This document shows, piece by piece, positions 1 through 7,440 of a DNA stretch of 33,032 bases. Source of the stretch: a virus; the IMG/VR virus record IMGVR_UViG_3300005735_000156, positions 1 through 33,032 of that record. One strand, written 5' to 3'. The position numbers and the translations under genes were made by a program. The stretch's first letter is position 1. Each line of letters begins with the position of its first letter. The notes under the pieces were generated by a model. It saw only the letters and a list, made by a program, of their open reading frames with translations, was not told where the DNA came from and made no database searches.

Positions 1-258
1 GCTGACAAGGATTTAGATTCTATGAAAGCAAGAAGAGACGATGCTGATTTTGAAGTTAGAGAAGAAGTTGTTTACGAACTCGAAGTATCTGAAGAAGATG
101 ATATGGAAGAAGGGTATAAAGAAGAGGAAATGGCTGAAGGTCAGGGTTATGATGACCGTGAAGACGAAAGAGAAGGAATGAAGCATGGTAAAATTGCTGA
201 CAAGGATTTAGATTCTGAAAAAGCAAGAAGAGACGACGCACATTTCGAAACAAGAGAA
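1..258 (+). repeat. Two-copy in-frame repeat in the core protein gene
   Basis: The segment starting at base 1 recurs at base 196, 195 bases (65 codons) later. The first 21 bases of each copy are identical, and the encoded peptides ADKDLDS-x-KARRDDA-x-FE match closely before they diverge. More copies may lie upstream of the window. Confidence 0.8.
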
Positions 259-816
259 GGTGAAATGGAAGAAGGAGAAGCAACTGAAGAAGATGCTGAA
301 ACTACAGAAACTGCAAGAAGTAATGCTTCATTGAGAAAATATCCTAACGCTAAAACTGCAAATCCTAATGTCAAAGACTACGCGTCTGATAGATTAAGAC
401 CTGCAGTAAGAGAAAACGAATCTGAAAAAGAGTTACAACAACTTAGAGAAAAGAATGAAGAGTACCGTAAGGCACTTAACATCTTTAAAGATAAGTTGAA
501 TGAGGTTGCAGTATTCAATTCTAACTTGGCTTACGCTACACGTTTGTTTACAGAAAACACTACTACTAAGCAAGAAAAAATCAATATCCTCAGAAGATTC
601 GATTCGGTAGAAACATTGAAAGAATCAAAAGGACTATATAAAACTTTGAAAGAAGAATTCGATGGCAAGTCAGCAAATACAATTTCAGAATCTATGTCTG
701 AAAAAGTATCTAAGACACCTGTTAAAGGTTCATCTTCAAATCTTATAGAGTCTAAGACATATGAGAATCCACAGTTCATGAGAATGAAGGATTTGATGTC
801 AAAAATAATTAAATAA
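1..816 (+). CDS. 22: Prohead core (scaffold) protein, gp22-like, 5' end missing
   Basis: The frame is open from base 1, and the Met codon at base 22 lies inside a repeat unit (ADKDLDSMKARRDD), so the gene begins left of the window and base 22 is not the true start. The visible 271 residues are very acidic and Glu/Lys-rich. The first half is repetitive; the second half is predicted helical (ELQQLREKNEEYRKALN and following), ending in LMSKIIK. It sits 29 bases before the major capsid gene, the place held by the core/scaffold gene 22 in T4-type phages, where the protein fills the prohead and is cut up by the maturation protease. Role is assigned from position and composition, not from a strong motif. 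A fusion with the gp21-type protease upstream cannot be excluded because the 5' part is not visible. Confidence 0.65.
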   Translation, partial: ADKDLDSMKARRDDADFEVREEVVYELEVSEEDDMEEGYKEEEMAEGQGYDDREDEREGMKHGKIADKDLDSEKARRDDAHFETREGEMEEGEATEEDAETTETARSNASLRKYPNAKTANPNVKDYASDRLRPAVRENESEKELQQLREKNEEYRKALNIFKDKLNEVAVFNSNLAYATRLFTENTTTKQEKINILRRFDSVETLKESKGLYKTLKEEFDGKSANTISESMSEKVSKTPVKGSSSNLIESKTYENPQFMRMKDLMSKIIK

Positions 817-845
817 AATAAAACTTAAAATTAAAAATTACTAAA

Positions 846-2576
846 ATGGGAGCATTATTAGAATCAGGTCTTGTTGGTAACATTGGGTTAAAACACCTAA
901 AAGTTATCAAAGAAGACACAATCAACAAATGGGACAAGTTAGGTTTCTTAGATGGCTTGAAAGGTCACTTGAGAGAAAACGTAGCACAATTATACGAAAA
1001 CCAAGCGTCTCACTTAATTAACGAAGCTGCAAACGCTTCTGACTCAGGTTCATTTGAAACTGTAGTCTTTCCTATCGTTAGAAGAGTATTCTCGAAATTA
1101 CTAGCTAATGATATTGTATCAGTACAAGCAATGAACTTACCAATCGGTAAATTGTTCTACTTCGTACCTAAAATTCAACAAGCGAACGCTAACGGAATCA
1201 ATGGCGAACACTATAAACCTTACGGAGCACCAGGAGGTCCTTCTTCAACAGACACAGGTTACACTGCAGGTCAAAAGAACTTGTACGACCAATTCTATGA
1301 AGGAGCAACACCAAATTCTGACCCAGCTGGACTATTTGATTATTCAAAAGGACAGTATAGTGCAGTTACTAAAACATTAGTAAACTACAAGTGGGATGGT
1401 AGTACCTTAGTAGAAGCTACATCAAATGATTACACAGGTGAAACAAGACAAGTAATTGTCGCGTTGTCAGGTTTCTCAGGAGACGGAGCAGGTAAACTAA
1501 TCGGTCCTGATGGTAATGCAATGGACACTGAAGAATTCTTAGCTTCATTAGAAGTTTATTCAGGTGCTAATTACTTCAACTTCAATGTGGTAACACAGAA
1601 GTATGGTAAAGGTATCGTTCAGTACGGTGCTGAAGAGTCAACTAACTTCCCTGGTGGAAAATATGACAATATCTGTAGTGCTGAAGGTATTATCTACTTA
1701 GCTGTAGATACATCGGTAGTAGCTGGTATTGGTACATCTTCTTTGGATGGTTATTCAGGTACAACTTACGCAGCGTCACCTTCATTCACTTCTTCATACA
1801 GAGTCTACAAAACGTTAGAATTTGAAGATGCAATTGGTGAAGTTTCTTTCGACCTTGAAGCAGTTACTGTTTCTGTAACAGAAAGAAAATTAAGAGCACA
1901 ATGGTCTCCAGAACTAGCACAAGACGTTTCTGCATTCCACAACATCGATGCTGAAGCTGAATTAACAGCTTTATTGTCTGAGCAAGTGGCAGCGGAGATT
2001 GACCGTGAAATCTTAAGAGACTTGAGAAAAGGTGCAGCTTGGTCATTACGTTGGGATTACAACGGATGGAAGAGAGTATCTAATGGTTCAGTTAACTATA
2101 ACCAAAAAGACTGGAACCAAACGTTGATTACTGCAATTAACCAAATCTCGGCTCAAATTCACAAATCAACTCTTAGAGGTGGTGCTAACTGGATTGTAGT
2201 TTCTTCTGAAATTTCAGCAATCTTTGATGACTTGGAATACTTCCACGTATCAAATGCGGCACCAGACCAAGACCAATACAACATGGGTATTGAGAGAGTA
2301 GGTACGTTATCAGGTAGATATCAAGTTTACCGTGACCCTTACTTCCCACCTAACACTGTATTGATGGGACATAAAGGTTCTTCTTTATTGGATACAGGGT
2401 ACGTTTACGCACCATATGTACCATTACAGTTGACACCAACTATGTATAACCCATTCAACTTTACACCAATCAAGGGTATCATGACTAGATACGCTAAGAA
2501 AATGGTTAATAACCGTTTCTATGGTGTTATTACAGTTGATGGTGTTAGAACGTTCGATATGAACTCTTTAAGATAA
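846..2576 (+). CDS. 23: Major capsid protein, T4 gp23-like
   Basis: The 576-residue product has the gp23 signature: a helical N-terminal part (LRENVAQLYENQASHLINE, about residues 42-60), then FPIVRRVFSKLLANDIVSVQ at about 74-93, matching the conserved T4-type start of the mature capsid subunit (VVFPLVRR...ANDIVGVQPM). It should form the hexamers of the head shell. An I-x-E site (LINE, Glu60, followed by AANAS) lies where T4 gp23 is cleaved (after Glu65), suggesting removal of a 60-residue propeptide by a gp21-type protease. Length is close to T4 gp23 (521) with insertions in the middle (about residues 120-330, rich in Gly/Ser/Thr). The start has no Shine-Dalgarno sequence, only an A-rich leader. 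A strong terminator follows. Confidence 0.95.
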   Translation: MGALLESGLVGNIGLKHLKVIKEDTINKWDKLGFLDGLKGHLRENVAQLYENQASHLINEAANASDSGSFETVVFPIVRRVFSKLLANDIVSVQAMNLPIGKLFYFVPKIQQANANGINGEHYKPYGAPGGPSSTDTGYTAGQKNLYDQFYEGATPNSDPAGLFDYSKGQYSAVTKTLVNYKWDGSTLVEATSNDYTGETRQVIVALSGFSGDGAGKLIGPDGNAMDTEEFLASLEVYSGANYFNFNVVTQKYGKGIVQYGAEESTNFPGGKYDNICSAEGIIYLAVDTSVVAGIGTSSLDGYSGTTYAASPSFTSSYRVYKTLEFEDAIGEVSFDLEAVTVSVTERKLRAQWSPELAQDVSAFHNIDAEAELTALLSEQVAAEIDREILRDLRKGAAWSLRWDYNGWKRVSNGSVNYNQKDWNQTLITAINQISAQIHKSTLRGGANWIVVSSEISAIFDDLEYFHVSNAAPDQDQYNMGIERVGTLSGRYQVYRDPYFPPNTVLMGHKGSSLLDTGYVYAPYVPLQLTPTMYNPFNFTPIKGIMTRYAKKMVNNRFYGVITVDGVRTFDMNSLR

Positions 2577-2596
2577 TATATCTTAATACCAATAAT

Positions 2597-2625
2597 AAAG
2601 GGGACCTTTTTGGTCCCCTTTTTTT
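2597..2625 (+). terminator. Rho-independent terminator after the capsid gene
   Basis: A 7-bp GC-rich stem (GGGGACC / GGTCCCC) with a TTTTT loop, extended by A:T pairs and followed by a T run on the + strand. It lies between the convergent capsid gene and the small minus-strand gene, whose stop codon falls in its T run. It may stop transcription in both directions, though the minus-side T run is broken. Confidence 0.93.
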
Positions 2626-2809
2626 ATTTAGTATACTTTCTTCTACAGTGTGGAGAGTCTTCTCCGTAGTACATACACCTTAAAATCTCATTTTCAACTC
2701 TAAGTGGTTGAAACTCATCCCCATCACTTGGTCTATGACCTTTAGTTATTGCCTTTCTAATTAGCATTTCGTTACTGACAACTTTACTAATCATATGATT
2801 TCTGTCCAT
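2624..2809 (-). CDS. Small uncharacterised phage protein (61 aa)
   Basis: I do not recognise the family. The 61-residue product begins MDRNHMISKVV and ends SPHCRRKYTK; it is charged and has two Cys. The frame could be extended upstream to a TTG at 2878, but that extension would run through the hairpin terminator of the gene behind it. The ATG at 2809, just downstream of that terminator and of a late-promoter-like box, is therefore the better start. It has its own transcription unit of one gene, facing the capsid gene. Confidence 0.6.
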   Translation of the reverse strand: MDRNHMISKVVSNEMLIRKAITKGHRPSDGDEFQPLRVENEILRCMYYGEDSPHCRRKYTK

Positions 2810-2834
2810 TAATAAATTAATTACTATATTTTTA

Positions 2835-2842
2835 AATTTATT
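2835..2842 (-). promoter_or_regulatory. Weak late-promoter-like box (AATAAATT)
   Basis: On the minus strand AATAAATT lies 26 bases before the ATG at 2809 and just after the terminator of the preceding gene. It differs from the NATAAATA late box seen elsewhere in the last position. Confidence 0.35.
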
Positions 2843-2846
2843 GCAT

Positions 2847-2874
2847 AAAAAAAGGGAGTTAAACCCCCTTTTTT
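2847..2874 (-). terminator. Rho-independent terminator after the 118-aa gene
   Basis: On the minus strand the sequence forms an A/G-rich stem (AAAGGGGG pairing with CTCCCTTT, one G:T pair) with a short loop and seven T residues after it, 16 bases after the stop codon of the gene ending at 2890. Confidence 0.85.
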
Positions 2875-2889
2875 CCAACTAAACTAATA

Positions 2890-3246
2890 TCATCCTTCAG
2901 TTTTGACTTCAGGTTCACCTGTTGGTTCCTGATGTTCACTGGCTGGTGAAGTCAGTGTTCTGATAGCCTTAGAGACCGTTTCAGATTCTTCAATATTAAA
3001 CGCTCCTCGAGTGTGTGATGCTCTTGCTGCCTGAACTAAGATGTATAAACCTTGGTCAGGTGTTAGATTCTCAATAAACGAGTTAAGGTCGTCCATATTG
3101 TTGTAGTTAATTGTGTTAAACAATTGACCAATTGGTTTAGGTCCCTCTTGTACGTTTTCGTCGGTGTCTTGAGTTAATTGTTCACTCGTTGTTTGTTCTT
3201 CTACTACTGTATTAGTAGGTGATGTTGTTTTTTTACTTTTTGCCAT
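2890..3246 (-). CDS. Uncharacterised late protein (118 aa)
   Basis: No family recognised. Residues 1-40 are low-complexity and Thr/Gln/Glu-rich (MAKSKKTTSPTNTVVEEQTT), residues about 40-95 look folded and helical (FNTINYNNMDDLNSFIENL, then ILVQAARASHTRGAFNIEE), and the tail is Pro/Glu-rich. It has the best late promoter of the left part of the window and its own terminator, so it is probably made late and may be a virion or assembly protein. This is inference from promoter type only. Confidence 0.75.
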   Translation of the reverse strand: MAKSKKTTSPTNTVVEEQTTSEQLTQDTDENVQEGPKPIGQLFNTINYNNMDDLNSFIENLTPDQGLYILVQAARASHTRGAFNIEESETVSKAIRTLTSPASEHQEPTGEPEVKTEG

Positions 3247-3281
3247 TTTGAGAAATATTGTTTTGTTTATCTATTTCGTAA

Positions 3282-3289
3282 TATTTATA
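3282..3289 (-). promoter_or_regulatory. T4-type late promoter (TATAAATA)
   Basis: A perfect TATAAATA on the minus strand, 36 bases before the ATG at 3246. It matches the T4 late -10 box read by the gp55-type sigma factor, a homologue of which is encoded in this window. Confidence 0.7.
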
Positions 3290-3323
3290 TAATGTATAAT
3301 AGAAAATATACAATAGTCAAGTT

Positions 3324-4964
3324 ATGAGTAAATATATTCTAAGTGAAGATTTAGCGGTTTGGTTCGGAAAGAAAAAGAAAAAGAAAAGTTCATCACAACC
3401 TAAAGGTCCGTGGGTTAATATTTGTAAGAAAAAGAAAGGTGGGGGTCACCCTCCTTGTGGAAGAAAAGACTCGGATAAGGGTGGATACCCAGTATGTAGA
3501 GGTGCCGGTGTGGCAGGAAAGATGTCACAAAAAGAAAAAGATTCTGCATGTCGCAGAAAAAGAGAAAAAGAAAAAAAAGACACTCAATCGGGTAAAGGAC
3601 AAAAACCAACTAGAATCAAAGTTAAAAACTATAAAAAAGAATCTATTGATAAATTAACATATATGATATTAGAATCGATAGTGAATGATAGTGTTTTATG
3701 TGACAATTGTGGTTGGAATTGGAAGATAGAAGATGGTGGTGATGATTTATATATGTGTCACAAGTGTGGTAATGATAATACACCTAAAATCACTGAAGAT
3801 GACACTAAAGAGGTAAACCCTTCTAGTAAAGTAATTAAAAGTATTTGTGATTCCAAAAAATTCTGTAGTGCTCAAGGTCCAATTACTTTTGGACAATTAA
3901 AGAGCATTGTGTCTGCAGCTAGAAATAAAAGATTAGCCAAACATATTGGTGAAGGTGGGTTTAAAGCGTTCATACGTTTATTGCCGTGGTTTATACCTCA
4001 AATAGTGATTGCAGGTATGGTTGGTTCGGGAATGAGAGCGTTTAATAAAATTTTAAAACCAACATTAAAAGAAACTCCAACATATAAATCATGGTGGTCA
4101 AAGACCATAATGAGTATTTTTAATATAGCTGAAGGTGATTTGGGAGGTGGTGACCCACTTAGTAAAATTTTCTTTATTAGTGATGGGTTAATGAAGTTAA
4201 TGGATGAGGGTAATAAGTTAAAATTTGCTTACCATATTTCTGACATAGCATCTGATAGACCTGATGATGAACCAGTACCTGAATTTTTTGTTGAAAATGA
4301 GTTAAGGGATTGGGTGAATAAAAGGTTCTTATTAGACCCACCATTGGCACCAAAAGAACTTCAAAATTTTGATGATGTTGTTATTCCATCTAAAAAGTCA
4401 GATGATGAGGTGAAGTTAATTGAGACTTTATTACGTTCATATACTAATGCTGTTGAAACAATGTCTGAAGATGTTAAATACCATATTGATAATAACATAC
4501 CTTTGAGTGATAATATTTTCAGGACCGGTTCACCAAAATACTTTGATGTTATTAATGAAGCAAGAAAGTTGAGAGAAAAAGGACTTTATAAGAATGAATT
4601 AGATAACGAGTTGTTGGATAGCGATTTGGGTAAGTTCTTTATATACGAAGGTGAGAGACTACCTTTGGATTTCCCAATGATTAATGAGGCTGAATATAAG
4701 GGTAAGAAAGTAGAATTAGGTAAACCTAAGAGTGGTGGACCTAAGAAGTGGTATGTATACGTTAAAAACCCTAAGACGGGTAAAGTTAAAAAGGTTAGTT
4801 ATGGTTCTCCTGTTATGACCGCTAAATGGAATGACCCAGGTGCTCGTAAGTCATTTGCTGCCAGACACCAATGTGCAAAGAAAAAAGACAAAACTAAAGC
4901 TGGTTATTGGGCGTGTAGAGCACATAAAGATTTTGGTAAAAATGTACCAGGAAGATTTTGGTAA
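3324..4964 (+). CDS. Large Cys/Lys-rich mosaic phage protein with zinc ribbon
   Basis: The 546-residue product is built of modules. Residues about 16-90 are very basic with a Cys pattern (GPWVNICKKKKGGGHPPCGR, later YPVCR and SACRRKRE), a module I associate with proteins of environmental phages. Residues 126-148 are a zinc-ribbon-like C-x2-C-x15-C-x2-C (CDNCGWNW ... CHKCGNDN). Residues about 212-235 contain a hydrophobic stretch (LLPWFIPQIVIAGMVGSGMR), possibly membrane-active. The middle is helical. Residues about 460-546 form a second basic Cys module (VKKVSYGSPVMTAKWNDP, RKSFAARHQC, GYWACRAH). Function is unknown; a virion-packaged, DNA- or membrane-binding protein is possible. It is first of a two-gene plus-strand island; the next gene overlaps it by TAATG. 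No clear late box was found; a poor TATAATAG match lies at about 3295. Confidence 0.8.
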   Translation: MSKYILSEDLAVWFGKKKKKKSSSQPKGPWVNICKKKKGGGHPPCGRKDSDKGGYPVCRGAGVAGKMSQKEKDSACRRKREKEKKDTQSGKGQKPTRIKVKNYKKESIDKLTYMILESIVNDSVLCDNCGWNWKIEDGGDDLYMCHKCGNDNTPKITEDDTKEVNPSSKVIKSICDSKKFCSAQGPITFGQLKSIVSAARNKRLAKHIGEGGFKAFIRLLPWFIPQIVIAGMVGSGMRAFNKILKPTLKETPTYKSWWSKTIMSIFNIAEGDLGGGDPLSKIFFISDGLMKLMDEGNKLKFAYHISDIASDRPDDEPVPEFFVENELRDWVNKRFLLDPPLAPKELQNFDDVVIPSKKSDDEVKLIETLLRSYTNAVETMSEDVKYHIDNNIPLSDNIFRTGSPKYFDVINEARKLREKGLYKNELDNELLDSDLGKFFIYEGERLPLDFPMINEAEYKGKKVELGKPKSGGPKKWYVYVKNPKTGKVKKVSYGSPVMTAKWNDPGARKSFAARHQCAKKKDKTKAGYWACRAHKDFGKNVPGRFW

Positions 4965-5494
4965 TGATATACAAACAGAAAAATATTAGTAATCATAAAT
5001 TTAGAAGAGTATTTACAGAAAATGTGGATTCTGAAGAATTAATATGGCATAGAGACACAAGTGACCGTAAGGTATTTGTGGAATCATCTGACGGTTGGAT
5101 GTTACAGATGGATGAGGAACTACCTCAGGTCTTGCAAGAAGGACAAACGTACATTATCCCTAAGATGGTATATCACAGAGTAATTAAAGGTACTGGTGAC
5201 CTTAAAATTACTGTTGATGAGGGTTTTAACAAATTTAGGGTACCAAAAGTGGTCAGAGAATCAGTTAAGAAGAACTTATATAGAATTAAAAAGTCAGGTG
5301 TGAATATGAGAATCGCCACGACACTTTTGGAAAATCAGTATGTGTCAAGAGAAATATTAGAAGAAATTAAATCTTTTTGTGATAAGTCTTATATTACAGA
5401 GAGTCGGAACCCTAAAGATGAAAAAGAAAATATAACTTATCTATCTTATGGGGGTATAAAGGGTTACGAATGGGTAATCCATTCTCTACTTTAA
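4964..5494 (+). CDS. Cupin-domain protein
   Basis: The 176-residue product has a single cupin-like beta barrel at about residues 25-85 (WHRDTSDRKVFVESSDGWML, then ELPQVLQEGQTYIIPKMVYH and a VIKGTGDLKI strand), with His residues of the type that bind metal in this fold. The remainder is helical and includes a predicted turn-rich C-terminus. Substrate unknown. A TTG six bases upstream is also in frame, but the ATG that overlaps the previous stop (TAATG) fits the coupling used throughout this genome. It ends 9 bases inside the small convergent minus-strand gene. Confidence 0.75.
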   Translation: MIYKQKNISNHKFRRVFTENVDSEELIWHRDTSDRKVFVESSDGWMLQMDEELPQVLQEGQTYIIPKMVYHRVIKGTGDLKITVDEGFNKFRVPKVVRESVKKNLYRIKKSGVNMRIATTLLENQYVSREILEEIKSFCDKSYITESRNPKDEKENITYLSYGGIKGYEWVIHSLL

Positions 5495-5662
5495 GGATGG
5501 GGTAACACTTAATGGTTTTGGTGTTACAACATATTCTTTACTATATGCCTCAGGCATTTCGTAATAAATGTAATCCATAGCTCGTTCTACTGAGCTGGCA
5601 CTTACCTCCATTAAGACTTCCTCGCCTTTCTTTAATTGATATGTTGTTGTTGAGTATGACAC
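5486..5662 (-). CDS. Small GTG-start gene (58 aa), uncharacterised
   Basis: A complete frame begins at a GTG and encodes MSYSTTTYQLKKGEEVLMEV, continues through ASSVERAMDYIYYEMPEAYS and ends with a Pro/Thr-rich tail. The amphipathic pattern and tail look like a real protein, and the frame fills what would otherwise be an empty 200-base gap. A late-type box (AATAAATA) lies 30 bases upstream of the GTG. The 3' end overlaps the convergent cupin gene by 9 bases. Function unknown. Confidence 0.6.
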   Translation of the reverse strand: MSYSTTTYQLKKGEEVLMEVSASSVERAMDYIYYEMPEAYSKEYVVTPKPLSVTPSLK

Positions 5663-5691
5663 TATTTTAAAATTTTATAGTACAAATATAG

Positions 5692-5699
5692 TATTTATT
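5692..5699 (-). promoter_or_regulatory. Late-type promoter (AATAAATA)
   Basis: AATAAATA followed by C on the minus strand, 30 bases before the GTG at 5662, the same spacing as the other late boxes here. A TATATTTG sequence nearby (5683-5690) also fits the Bacteroidota -7 element TAnnTTTG, so either polymerase form could use this site. Confidence 0.5.
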
Positions 5700-5706
5700 T
5701 TTTAAG

Positions 5707-5952
5707 TTAACAATACTTTCCTGAACATCTTTTTTTACCGTCCAATCCCGGCATCTTACCTTTACATACTTGAACGGCATATCCATTAGCATATGCTGAA
5801 GGATAAACATCATATTTCGCCTTTGCCGCGTTTTTACCACGTGAACATAGGGTTGTGTCTTTCTTCTTTTTCTTTTTAGACTTCTTCTTTTCGTCTATTA
5901 CTCGTTTAACAATTTGTTCAAGTTGTTGCTCAGTTATTCTTATCTTTCTCAT
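5707..5952 (-). CDS. Small basic Cys-containing protein, possible internal head protein
   Basis: The 81-residue product starts with an amphipathic helix, MRKIRITEQQLEQIVKRVID, whose end (IDE, Glu21) fits the (L/I)-x-E cleavage rule of T4-type prohead proteases. It is followed by a run of Lys (KKKSKKKKKK) and a compact Cys module (LCSRGKNAAKAKYDVYPSAY, then YAVQVCKGK and CSGKYC). In T4, internal head proteins carry an N-terminal capsid-targeting peptide removed at such a site, leaving a basic protein packaged with DNA. That reading is inference. The ATG overlaps the stop of the upstream structural gene (ATGA), so it is translated with it. Confidence 0.75.
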   Translation of the reverse strand: MRKIRITEQQLEQIVKRVIDEKKKSKKKKKKDTTLCSRGKNAAKAKYDVYPSAYANGYAVQVCKGKMPGLDGKKRCSGKYC

Positions 5953-7418
5953 TTTTTGTTTACAATTTGGAATTGTAGTTCTCTTTTATAAGTATTAACT
6001 TCCCTGTCAGTGTTCACTTTGATATCTATAAAATATTCATTTGGTATCTTATCAGTTGTGTCGAATACGAAGTAAAAACCGTCAGCCGTCCTATTAATTT
6101 GTGTCCAATCTTGAACCTGAACTTCGGTGTTACCTTCTTTGACATATATTCTATAGTAACAGTCAACATGTTTTAGAACTTCCTTAGAGGTGTATGCCTT
6201 TTTAAGTGTCACATTAACCTTTCTAATATCTGTATTAAGAATTTTTTCATTTTGTAGAATACCATTAAAATCAAAACCATAAATTGATGGTTCTTCAGTT
6301 CTAGTACCTATTGTAAAATAATCCACATTTTTAAGTAACACGAATTCATTCTCTATCGGTGTAATAGTATCACCATTATATACCAATTCTCTCCAATTAT
6401 CATAATACATACATGGGGTATTTGAGGAAGTTATTGCAGATACTGTTACCTCATAAACACCATTAGACCTACTACAAGCGGTCAATGTTTGAATTATATT
6501 ATTACTTTCATCAATAATATCCACTTCAGGATTATTGTCTAAAATAATTGGGTTACCATTTGCATAGGTATAAAGATAAAGTTTATTACTTTTACCTTCA
6601 TAAAATGTATATCTATCATCCTGTATTAGGTCATCATAGTTTGTCTCTAAAAATGGGTCATAAAAGGTCTGAGTGTGACGAGAGAAAAATCCAACAGAAT
6701 AATTCTCAGTCATACCTGTTATATTTTCTACTTCAGGAACAAATGCAACTCCCCACCCTGTAACTCCTGTAGTGGCACCAGATAAAACGTCATTTATCTC
6801 ATTAGTCATATCAAACTCAATATCCTCATCACCAAATTCAAAGTGTTGTCTATCAACAATAGTTAGTGCAGAATAATTTAATCCAATAGTTGAACCTGTT
6901 TGTGTATTTGAATTATCATATAATCCATTTACTGACCAATTTTTAACAGTATTTCTTTGATACCAATTTACCGGTCTATCTGAAAACGATTTATTACCTT
7001 CAAGTACATCTTTTGTGTTGTAATAATCTTGACCTACACCCTCATCCCATGTTTGGGAATCGCCAGTGGAACCTGAAACTTTAGGTATTCTAAATAATAT
7101 TAAGTCGAATGATGTCGCTCTTCTTCGACCATTAGACCAAGTTGAATTTAATAATTCTTTATCAAAAGAAGACGTATTAGTCATTCTTAAGGTATGTGTC
7201 ATAGACGGAGTACATCCTGTTGAAATTGTACCGTTAGAAAGTTTAGTTTGTAATTCTTCTAAGTCTATATCAAATATAAAACGTGAGTAACCTTTTGGTG
7301 TATTTAAATTATCTACTCGACCAAAAAATAATTCAACAACAGGATTTTGACCTGTGTTTGTATATGAGTTAAAAATTAACGTATCGTTACGTTTAAAATA
7401 TGACTTGTAAATTGACAT
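5949..7418 (-). CDS. Virion structural protein, probable tail/adhesin (489 aa)
   Basis: The product is rich in beta-strand, Asn, Thr and Ser, as in tail fibres and adhesins. Residues about 1-260 resemble the DNRLRE-type carbohydrate-binding layout: alternating strands, a VDRQHFEFGDEDIEFDMTNE segment, a WGVAFVPEVENITG strand and a closing YSVGFFSRHTQTFYDPFLET segment. The rest looks like two or three Ig-like or beta-sandwich domains (DIIDESNNIIQTLTACS; INRTADGFYFVFDTTDKIPN). No catalytic motif is visible. It lies directly downstream of the gp5-like baseplate gene, which supports a tail-tip or baseplate location. The family assignment is tentative. Confidence 0.6.
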   Translation of the reverse strand: MSIYKSYFKRNDTLIFNSYTNTGQNPVVELFFGRVDNLNTPKGYSRFIFDIDLEELQTKLSNGTISTGCTPSMTHTLRMTNTSSFDKELLNSTWSNGRRRATSFDLILFRIPKVSGSTGDSQTWDEGVGQDYYNTKDVLEGNKSFSDRPVNWYQRNTVKNWSVNGLYDNSNTQTGSTIGLNYSALTIVDRQHFEFGDEDIEFDMTNEINDVLSGATTGVTGWGVAFVPEVENITGMTENYSVGFFSRHTQTFYDPFLETNYDDLIQDDRYTFYEGKSNKLYLYTYANGNPIILDNNPEVDIIDESNNIIQTLTACSRSNGVYEVTVSAITSSNTPCMYYDNWRELVYNGDTITPIENEFVLLKNVDYFTIGTRTEEPSIYGFDFNGILQNEKILNTDIRKVNVTLKKAYTSKEVLKHVDCYYRIYVKEGNTEVQVQDWTQINRTADGFYFVFDTTDKIPNEYFIDIKVNTDREVNTYKRELQFQIVNKK

Positions 7419-7430
7419 TATTCGTTTTTA

Positions 7431-7440
7431 CTATAAATAC
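7431..7440 (+). promoter_or_regulatory. Late-promoter-like box pointing antisense (CTATAAATAC)
   Basis: The plus strand carries CTATAAATAC, the same 10 bases as the late promoter at 29995-30004. It points into the antisense strand of the baseplate gene (7441-9000), where I find no plus-strand gene. The reverse complement, GTATTTATAG, lies 22 bases before the ATG at 7418, exactly as before the ATG at 29988. A weaker sense-oriented box (TATAAACT, 7443-7450) lies 25 bases upstream of the ATG at 7418. Confidence 0.4.

Noticed and set aside
22-24. ATG as start of the first gene
   Set aside because: The frame is open to base 1 and the ATG lies inside a repeat whose second copy has Glu in that place, so it is an internal Met.
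2810-2878. TTG start extending the 61-aa gene upstream
   Set aside because: The extension would lie across the hairpin and T run that end the neighbouring transcript.
3439-3657. Plus-strand 72-codon frame inside the mosaic protein gene
   Set aside because: A shifted reading of the Lys-rich region; the main frame has clear Cys modules.
5502-5527. Inverted repeat GTAACAC / GTGTTAC
   Set aside because: Long 12-base loop and no T run, and it lies within the 58-aa coding frame; not convincing as a terminator.
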